Assembly: GCA_003225515.1 (NCBI GenBank) | Contig: QIAK01000229.1 | Location: 3,621 to 14,558, forward strand | DNA: 10,938 nucleotides | Direction of reading: 5' to 3' | Source of the DNA: Acidobacteriota bacterium | GTDB taxonomy: Bacteria; Acidobacteriota; Terriglobia; Terriglobales; Acidobacteriaceae | Shown: piece after piece, positions 7,201 to 10,938 of the stretch | How positions within the stretch are numbered: the first letter of the stretch is position 1 | How the letters are laid out: each line of letters starts with the position of its first letter | Translations under genes and position numbers: made by a program | Notes under the pieces: model-generated | What the model saw: only the letters and a program-made list of their open reading frames with translations | Databases searched by the model: none | What the model was told of the DNA's origin: nothing

Positions 7201-10200
7201 AAGGTCAAGCTGGCTGGCAGAAAAGAAACCGAGGCTGAGACAGCAGTTCCAATAATAGGAACAGTCTGTGGACCACTGACCGCATTATCTGTGATCGTTA
7301 CCGTTCCCGGCAGGGTGCCGGCAGCAGTAGGACTAAAGCTGACGCTGATGTTGCACGTCTTTCCGGCAGCAACACTGCTTCCGCAATTATTCGTCTGGGA
7401 GTAGTTGGCGGAAGCCGCGATCGCGGTGATGGTCAACGTTTGGCCAGTGTTGTTGGTGAGCTTAAGAGTCTTAGGTGCGCTAGTCGTACCAACTGCCTGA
7501 CTCGGAAAAGACATGCCCGTGGGGGTGAATACGATTGTTGGCGCAAGTCCTGATCCGCTCAACGTTGCGCTCTGGGAATTGTTCGTTGCATTATCGGAGA
7601 CAACCAGCGTTCCAAAGCGGTTTCCCGTGGTTGTGGGTATGAACGACACGTTAAGCGTGCAATTAGCTCCCGCTGCTACCGAAGTACCACAATTGTTAGT
7701 CTGCGTGTAGTTTCCGCTGGTAGTGACACTGTTAATGGTGAGCGGTCCAGCGCCGGTATTCGAGAGCGTGATGGTTTTTGCCGGGCTCGTGGTATCGATA
7801 ATCTGACCGCTGAATGCGAGCGAGGTGGGGGACAGACTCACTGCCGGGGCGCCCGCGCCGGTGCCGGTGAGACTGACGGTCTGCGAACCCCCGGCGGCAT
7901 CATCCACGATTGTCACGGTTCCTGCCTGCGTTCCGGTCGTCGTGGGTGCGAAACTGACCGTAATGCTGCACACCGCCCCGGCGGCAACCAAGGCTCCGCA
8001 ATTATTTGTCTGCGAATAGGCGGTGCTGGCAGTGATTGAAGTAAGGGTAAGATCTTCGCTGCCTGTATTGCTGACCGTTACCACTTGCGGCGAACTGGTT
8101 GTTCCAACGACCTGACTGGCGAAAGTTAAGCTGGCGGGCGACAACATCACAACTGGCGCAATTCCTGTTCCCAGGAGAGACACAGCTTGTGGGCTGCCGA
8201 GTGCACCGTCTGTGATGGTGAGGGTTGCAGTCTCAGTGCCTGACAGCGTGGGAGAGAACGTCACGCTGATGGTACAACTGCTTCCGGCCGGGAGGCTGCC
8301 AGGGCAATTATTGGTCTGGCTGTATTGCGAGTTATTCAGTCCAGTAACTGAGATGCTTGCGATAGCGAGCACCGCGCTGCCCGAGTTGGTCAGTACGACG
8401 TTCTGCGAGGCGCTTGAACTTCCGATAACTTGTGCGCCGAAACTGAGATTGGTAGTGGAGAGCGCGGCGCGTGGGCTCTGCAACAATATCGATACAGTAT
8501 TGTCATCGGCGTTCGAGACAATTAGATCTGCTCGGCCATCCCGGTTAAAATCGGCGCTGGCTAGGCCCAGACTTTCGTTGCCGACTTCAGACGTTACCGC
8601 TAATGCGGTGTTGAACGTCCCATCTCCGTTGCCCGGTAGCATGGAAACGGTGTTGTCGGCGGAATTCACGACAGCAATATCAATCTTTCCGTTGCCATAA
8701 AAATCGGCGGCGGCGATTCCGAATGGGAGGATTCCCACAGGATAGAGCACTTGCGGCGCAAAGGTTCCGTCTCCGTTATTCAGTAATACGGAGATGTCAT
8801 CGCTTCCGTCGTCGGCAGCGACGAGATCCAGCTTGCCATCCCCATTCAGGTCGACGGCGACCAAACCATCCGGCTGGGCCCCAGCCCCATAAGATGCCGC
8901 GTTCTGAAACGTTCCATCTCCTTTACCCAGGAGTACGCTTATGTTGTTGGATCCGGAATTCGCTACCCCGAGATCCTGATTTTCGTCTCCGTTGAAATCG
9001 CCCACCGCAATCGCGATGGGGCCTGCTCCGACCGAATAAATCACCGGCGTTGTTTGAAGTGTGCCATCGCCCACGCCGGAAAAAACAGAAACAGTATTGT
9101 CCGCGTTGTTTGCCACGGCGACATCGAGGTGACCATCGCCGTTAAAGTCGCCCACGGCAACTGCCATAGGTTCCGTGCCCGCGGTATAGTCCACATGGCT
9201 GCCGAACGTCCCATCGCCATTGCCCAGGAGAACAGAGACTGTGTAGGCGGCGCGGTTGGCCGTGACCAGATCAAGTTTCCCGTCTCCGTTGAAATCTCCA
9301 ACGGATATCCCGATAGAGTCGAACCCAGTGACATAGCTGGCTGCTGCGGCAAATGTTCCGTCGCCGTTTCCGAGAAGAATTGAAACAGTGCTGTCGACTC
9401 GGTTTACGATGGCAACATCGGGCTTGCCGTCACCATTGAAATCGGCCACCAGAATGCCCCGCGGATCTTTCCCTACCGCAAGGTCGAGCCTTCCCATTGA
9501 GACGGTGGATGTGGGGCTGGTAATTTGAAATGCCTGCGAATTCGAATTTCCACCAGGCGCAGGATTTTTGACAACAACTTGCGCGGTTCCAGAGGCAGCT
9601 AAATCCGAAGCTGGAATGACTGCGCTCAACTGTGTTGAGCTGACGAATGTGGTCGCCAGGCTGCTCCCATTCCACAGTACGGATGCTCCCGAAGTAAATC
9701 CGGCGCCCCTCAGCGTTAAGCTGGAGTCCGGTGCTCCTGGTGTGGCGGTCATTGGAAACAACGGTTGATGTAAATAGGGAACCGCGGGCCCCGGATTCAC
9801 GCCGGTGCCACTCAACGTTGCCGGTATCGGAGAGATCGAGGACGGGAAAGATACATTCACCGTGGCCGTAAAGTTGGCTAAGGACGCAGGGGTAAACGTA
9901 ACGTTGATGTTGCAGCTGGCTCCAGCCGCAATCGTCCCGCAATTATTAGTTTGAGAAAAATCCCCGGGATTGGCTCCTTGAATGGTGATGGCCGATACGG
10001 TAATCCCATGCACACCCACGTTCGAAAGCGCGACGATCTTGGATGGGCTCGCGGTTCCGACGATCTGGTTGGCGAAGATCAGATTCGCGGGAGACAGACT
10101 CGCGATAGTGCATGTGCCAGAAAGAGTTACCGTCTGAGGACTTCCAGTCGCATTGTCCGCAATGGATATCGAGCCGTTAATCGTGCCATTCGCTGTCGGG

Positions 10201-10550
10201 GTGAAGGTCACCGATATCGTGCAACTGGCTCCGGCTGCGACAATGCCCCCACACGTATTCGTCGCGGAATAAGAAGCGCTCGGTCGAATGCTCGTAATAG
10301 TCAGCTTGGCGGTTCCGGTGTTGGTCAGAGTAACCGTTTGAGCAGGACTCGTCGTGTTGCGGAGTTGGGTGCCGAAGGTGAGACTGGTTGGAGAGAGCGT
10401 GACCTTCGGGGTTGCTGCGTGCGCCGGCTTGCAATAGATGGGGACAAGAATCAGCCCGATCCAGAGGAAGACCGAAACGCGAAAGGAATCGACAAAGAAT
10501 TTCCAGAACAGACCGGGTACAACTCGGGACTGTCCCGAAAAACTGCGCAC
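4215..10550 (-). CDS. Giant secreted multi-domain protein: anchor-D Ig repeats, FG-GAP propeller and PQQ-like propeller
   Basis: The product has 2111 residues from the GTG at 10550, chosen because GGAG (10560-10557) lies 6 nt upstream. An in-frame TTG at 10562 would add four residues but lacks a ribosome-binding site. Residues 1-45 form a signal peptide (basic n-region, hydrophobic 27-39, cleavage after AHA). The order is: anchor-D repeats 1-2 (49-250), IPT/TIG-like domain (256-344), seven FG-GAP/VCBS units (351-691), anchor-D repeats 3-10 (694-1526), Ig-like domain (1530-1614), PQQ-like propeller (1616-2108). The last domain has YHNDNGRTG, DGQIYAEPLYV, ITSTPVIDP and PYHGWLMGY, typical of a large acidobacterial family of quinoprotein-like propellers. 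It ends at LDVYGLLPQP with no anchor helix, sorting motif or PEP-CTERM tail. It is probably extracellular or surface-associated and may bind ligands. No catalytic residues are assigned. I saw no clear promoter in the 176 bp before the terminator. Confidence 0.93.
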   Translation of the reverse strand: MRSFSGQSRVVPGLFWKFFVDSFRVSVFLWIGLILVPIYCKPAHAATPKVTLSPTSLTFGTQLRNTTSPAQTVTLTNTGTAKLTITSIRPSASYSATNTCGGIVAAGASCTISVTFTPTANGTINGSISIADNATGSPQTVTLSGTCTIASLSPANLIFANQIVGTASPSKIVALSNVGVHGITVSAITIQGANPGDFSQTNNCGTIAAGASCNINVTFTPASLANFTATVNVSFPSSISPIPATLSGTGVNPGPAVPYLHQPLFPMTATPGAPDSSLTLRGAGFTSGASVLWNGSSLATTFVSSTQLSAVIPASDLAASGTAQVVVKNPAPGGNSNSQAFQITSPTSTVSMGRLDLAVGKDPRGILVADFNGDGKPDVAIVNRVDSTVSILLGNGDGTFAAAASYVTGFDSIGISVGDFNGDGKLDLVTANRAAYTVSVLLGNGDGTFGSHVDYTAGTEPMAVAVGDFNGDGHLDVAVANNADNTVSVFSGVGDGTLQTTPVIYSVGAGPIAIAVGDFNGDENQDLGVANSGSNNISVLLGKGDGTFQNAASYGAGAQPDGLVAVDLNGDGKLDLVAADDGSDDISVLLNNGDGTFAPQVLYPVGILPFGIAAADFYGNGKIDIAVVNSADNTVSMLPGNGDGTFNTALAVTSEVGNESLGLASADFNRDGRADLIVSNADDNTVSILLQSPRAALSTTNLSFGAQVIGSSSASQNVVLTNSGSAVLAIASISVTGLNNSQYSQTNNCPGSLPAGSSCTISVTFSPTLSGTETATLTITDGALGSPQAVSLLGTGIAPVVMLSPASLTFASQVVGTTSSPQVVTVSNTGSEDLTLTSITASTAYSQTNNCGALVAAGAVCSITVSFAPTTTGTQAGTVTIVDDAAGGSQTVSLTGTGAGAPAVSLSPTSLAFSGQIIDTTSPAKTITLSNTGAGPLTINSVTTSGNYTQTNNCGTSVAAGANCTLNVSFIPTTTGNRFGTLVVSDNATNNSQSATLSGSGLAPTIVFTPTGMSFPSQAVGTTSAPKTLKLTNNTGQTLTITAIAASANYSQTNNCGSSVAAGKTCNISVSFSPTAAGTLPGTVTITDNAVSGPQTVPIIGTAVSASVSFLPASLTFANQTVGSTSPAGTVTLTNAGTATLTITSISLTGANSADYAETSTCGGSLAAGASCSINATFTPTATSARTASISISDSATGNPHTVPLTGIGIAPNVAFSPASISFANQPVGTTSPASILTFSNSGNATLTISSISITGANSADFAQTNNCGSLLAEGTSCSISVSFLPSVAATRQAIVSILDNASGSPQTAALTGVGTAPAVSFSTANIAFANTSVGTTSAPGGVTLFNTGNTTLAISSITITGTNSGDFSQTNNCGVSVAAGANCTITAVFAPMLSGTRTAAISVADSATGSPQSVNLTGTGTTGGPAATLSSSSLTFSSQNVLTTSAAQTITLQNTGGASLNIVSIVASGDYAQTNNCGTVLAPSASCTVQVTFTPSAKGTRAGYITFSDNDPSTLQTVTLTGTGAVPSTTVSIVPVQASVTPGQSVQLQAFISGVSSSDVMWAVDGIAGGSATVGTISSSGLYTGAGTAGSHQITATSTSDTTQSASVPVVVTSFAGTFVYHNDNGRTGQNLSETVLTTGNVNTTQFGKIFSYPVDGQIYAEPLYVQGVSIGGGMHNVVYVATENDSVYALDGDGTTSTPLWQINLLPPGAQVLGTADIGGCSNISPNVGITSTPVIDPLTNTMFLVARSKTVNAGVTSYYQYLHALDITTGVERAGSPVQIQASVNSNQGTVAFDPQLQNQRAGLFLDNGVVYIGWGSHCDVLPYHGWLMGYSEGTLQQVAVFNSTPNGLQAGVWQSGAAPAVDAAGYIYFMIGNGTTDVNTGGADYGEGLVKLNPSDLSVADYFLPSNYATLNNSDLDLGSGGPLLIPDQSTSPTQLLVAAGKQGMVYLADRTNLGQYNANGNQVLQVLPAGTVPTAHSMPAFWQNNIYFCGVGDYAKSYLLLNGLISTAPTSQSSITYAYPGGTPVISANGSTNGVLWILSTVKSTTAVLHAYDAANLARELYNSNQNPSRDQAGLAVKFAVPTVANGKVYIGTSTELDVYGLLPQP
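4227..5705 (-). other. PQQ-like beta-propeller domain of the giant protein
   Basis: This segment encodes residues 1616-2108 of the giant protein. It opens TFVYHNDNGRTGQNLSET, then GKIFSYPVDGQIYAEPLYV, and includes VVYVATENDSVYALDGDG, ITSTPVIDPLTN, NQRAGLFLDNGVVYIGW and DLDLGSGGPLLIPDQ. These match the pattern of the quinoprotein-like propellers found at the C-terminus of many acidobacterial and planctomycete secreted proteins. The tryptophan-docking motif of true PQQ dehydrogenases was not seen, so binding of the cofactor is not assumed. Three additional cysteines (in GGCSN, SHCDV and YFCGVG) could form disulfides. The domain probably closes with VYIGTSTELDVYGL. Confidence 0.8.
5709..5963 (-). 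other. Bacterial Ig-like domain linking anchor-D array to the PQQ-like propeller
   Basis: Residues 1530-1614 contain VSIVPVQASVTPGQSVQLQA, MWAVDGIAGGSATVGTIS, SGLYTGAGTAGSHQITATST and ASVPVVVT. This is the usual order of a bacterial Ig-like (Big-type) fold with a tryptophan in the second strand and GLYT before the fifth. It sits between the last anchor-D repeat and the C-terminal propeller and would act as a spacer or stiffener. Confidence 0.7.
5973..8471 (-). repeat. Eight tandem anchor-D Ig-like repeats (units 3-10), period about 306-321 bp
   Basis: Residues 694-1526 of the giant protein are eight consecutive choice-of-anchor-D units of about 100-106 residues. Each has LSPxxLxFxxQxVGTTS-like start, VTLTNTGxxxLTI, NNCG, GAxCxI and LTGTG end elements. 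The conserved NNCG codons appear on the plus strand as near-copies of CCGCAATTATTTGTCTG at about 6118, 6431, 6747, 7380, 7690, 7996 and 8303, giving spacing of 306-321 bp. Units occur in long forms (with ITGxNSxDF before QTNNCG; units 3, 7, 8, 9) and short forms (4, 5, 6, 10). Units 7 and 8 are the most alike, suggesting the later duplication. Divergent synonymous codons show the array is not newly expanded. Confidence 0.9.
8478..9500 (-). repeat. Seven FG-GAP/VCBS units forming a calcium-loop propeller
   Basis: Residues 351-691 hold seven units of about 46-49 residues, each a DxNGDGxxD calcium loop followed by a TVSILLGNGDGTF-like strand. Loops in order are DFNGDGKPD, DFNGDGKLD, DFNGDGHLD, DFNGDENQD, DLNGDGKLD, DFYGNGKID and DFNRDGRAD. 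The first, second, third and fifth are canonical; the fourth, sixth and seventh are altered, so calcium binding is probably partial. Seven units match one integrin-alpha-like seven-bladed propeller. The final unit ends in SILLQS and joins the anchor-D array directly. Confidence 0.9.
9519..9785 (-). other. IPT/TIG-like Ig domain before the FG-GAP propeller
   Basis: Residues 256-344 contain LTLRGAGFTSGASVLWNGS, TTFVSSTQLSAVIPASDLA and AQVVVKNPAPGG. This is the standard order of IPT/TIG folds, which begin with a GxGF turn and have a VxW-NG strand and a STQLxAxIPASDLA strand. It joins the two N-terminal anchor-D repeats to the propeller. Confidence 0.75.
9801..10406 (-). repeat. Two N-terminal anchor-D repeats (units 1-2)
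   Basis: Residues 49-250 form units 1 (short form, with SYSATNTCGG) and 2 (long form, with GANPGDFSQTNNCG). Both keep the cysteine pair of the larger array (NTCG...GASC and NNCG...GASC). Unit 2 starts with an additional cysteine at CTIASLSPAN and has a modified last strand (SSISPIPATLSGTG). These two units are separated from the other eight by the IPT domain and the FG-GAP propeller. Confidence 0.85.
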
Positions 10551-10726
10551 CAATTTCTCCAATTGAACTTGAAATGAATTAGAACGAGACTGTGATACGA
10601 GCTTGGGGGAGGCGGTATTATCTCATGGAAAGCGAAGCTGGAACATCTCAAAACCAATGGATTCCTCAGGTTGCAAGTTTCTGCACAGCGAGATTGGTGC
10701 TCGACAGTAGATTTCGCGCGGAAGAA

Positions 10727-10754
10727 AAAAGTCCCGACCAGAGGCGGGACTTTT
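10727..10754 (-). terminator. Rho-independent terminator, symmetrical hairpin
   Basis: A 10-bp perfect inverted repeat (AAAAGTCCCG at 10727-10736, CGGGACTTTT at 10745-10754) encloses an 8-nt loop. Read from the minus strand it gives a GC-rich stem followed by a U tract, 30 bp past the stop of the Gly/Gln-rich gene, so it should end that transcript before the giant gene. Plus-strand reading also yields a T tract, so it could act in both directions. Confidence 0.85.
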
Positions 10755-10784
10755 GTCGTTCAATAGCTGTTCTTCATTCAACTA

Positions 10785-10938
10785 CTAGGATGCGCGGCGC
10801 TGGCGGTCGCTGTTTTCGTCTTCTTCGTTCTGACCCTGACCGCCCTTTTTTTGCTGTCCGGACTGCCCACCCTGCTGGCCGCCCTGGCCCGTTTGACCGG
10901 TGCGCCCAGATTGGTTGCTCTGCTGTCCGGACTGTCCG
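10785..10938 (-). CDS. Gly/Gln-rich low-complexity protein, C-terminal part (truncated by window edge)
   Basis: The open frame from the right edge gives 50 residues to a TAG at 10787-10785. The visible part is GQSGQQSNQSGRTGQTGQGG, then QQGGQSGQQKKGGQGQ and a charged end NEEDENSDRQRRAS. The motif GQSGQQ occurs twice and GQ dipeptides are frequent, indicating a disordered or repetitive tail. It faintly recalls KGG-type stress-induced repeat proteins (KKGG is present), but the canonical motif is not visible, so I give no family. A terminator follows 30 bp downstream, supporting a real gene end. Confidence 0.65.
   Translation of the reverse strand, partial: GQSGQQSNQSGRTGQTGQGGQQGGQSGQQKKGGQGQNEEDENSDRQRRAS

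Noticed and set aside
5973..8471. Regularly spaced conserved motif every 306-321 bp that could look like a CRISPR or other DNA repeat array.
   Set aside because: The spacing matches the protein repeat length, copies differ by synonymous changes, and the conserved stretch encodes QTNNCG. It is protein-level repetition.
6217..8700. Several plus-strand open frames of 64-181 codons (for example 6217-6762, 7513-7710, 8212-8700) with similar repeated sequence to one another.
   Set aside because: They lie antisense to the anchor-D array. Their similarity follows from the repeats on the coding strand, they are all in one frame relation to it, and none has a ribosome-binding site that stands out.
10594..10640. 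TAATAC-like element on the minus strand with a TTCCAG 17 bp upstream as a promoter for the giant gene.
   Set aside because: Only half of the -10 and a third of the -35 positions match the consensus, so it is no better than chance.

Overview
The window looks like chromosomal DNA of an acidobacterium (Terriglobia-like). This is inferred from gene content: an AsmA-like inner-membrane protein, a BON-domain protein, a glycine-zipper stress protein, an AI-2E/PerM-type permease with a soluble tail, and above all a giant secreted protein of the choice-of-anchor-D / FG-GAP / PQQ-like propeller type that is common in soil Acidobacteria. No rRNA, tRNA, transposase, integrase or CRISPR array was seen.

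Layout, left to right. (1) The 5' part of an AsmA-like gene on the minus strand (1-731) runs off the left edge. (2) An upstream region of about 430 bp (732-1165) holds only one weakly supported 55-codon minus-strand ORF. (3) Three plus-strand genes follow: a small exported BON-domain protein (1166-1612), a 187-residue protein with a GxxxG-rich core resembling the general-stress 17M/YflT type (1645-2208), and a 626-residue AI-2E-family permease with a non-membrane C-terminal third (2291-4171). The first two are 32 bp apart and probably co-transcribed. The permease follows after 82 bp that include a 10-bp palindrome. (4) Converging on them is one very large minus-strand gene (4215-10550) that fills 58% of the window. 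Its product has a signal peptide, two anchor-D Ig-like repeats, an IPT/TIG-like domain, a seven-unit FG-GAP/VCBS calcium-loop propeller, eight more anchor-D repeats, another Ig-like domain and a C-terminal PQQ-like propeller. (5) At the right edge, a strong symmetrical hairpin terminator (10727-10754) follows the 3' end of a minus-strand gene with a Gly/Gln-rich, highly charged tail (10785 to the edge).

The three plus-strand genes look like an envelope or stress module: periplasmic BON protein, glycine-zipper protein and permease. The giant protein is probably a secreted or surface-exposed fibre with a propeller head at its C-terminus and a second propeller inserted near its N-terminus. No sequence feature links it functionally to the stress genes. 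The most notable points are the double-propeller architecture of the giant protein, the invariant cysteine pair in all ten anchor-D repeats, the soluble tail of the permease, and the left-edge AsmA-like gene, which is visible only as an edge-truncated frame.
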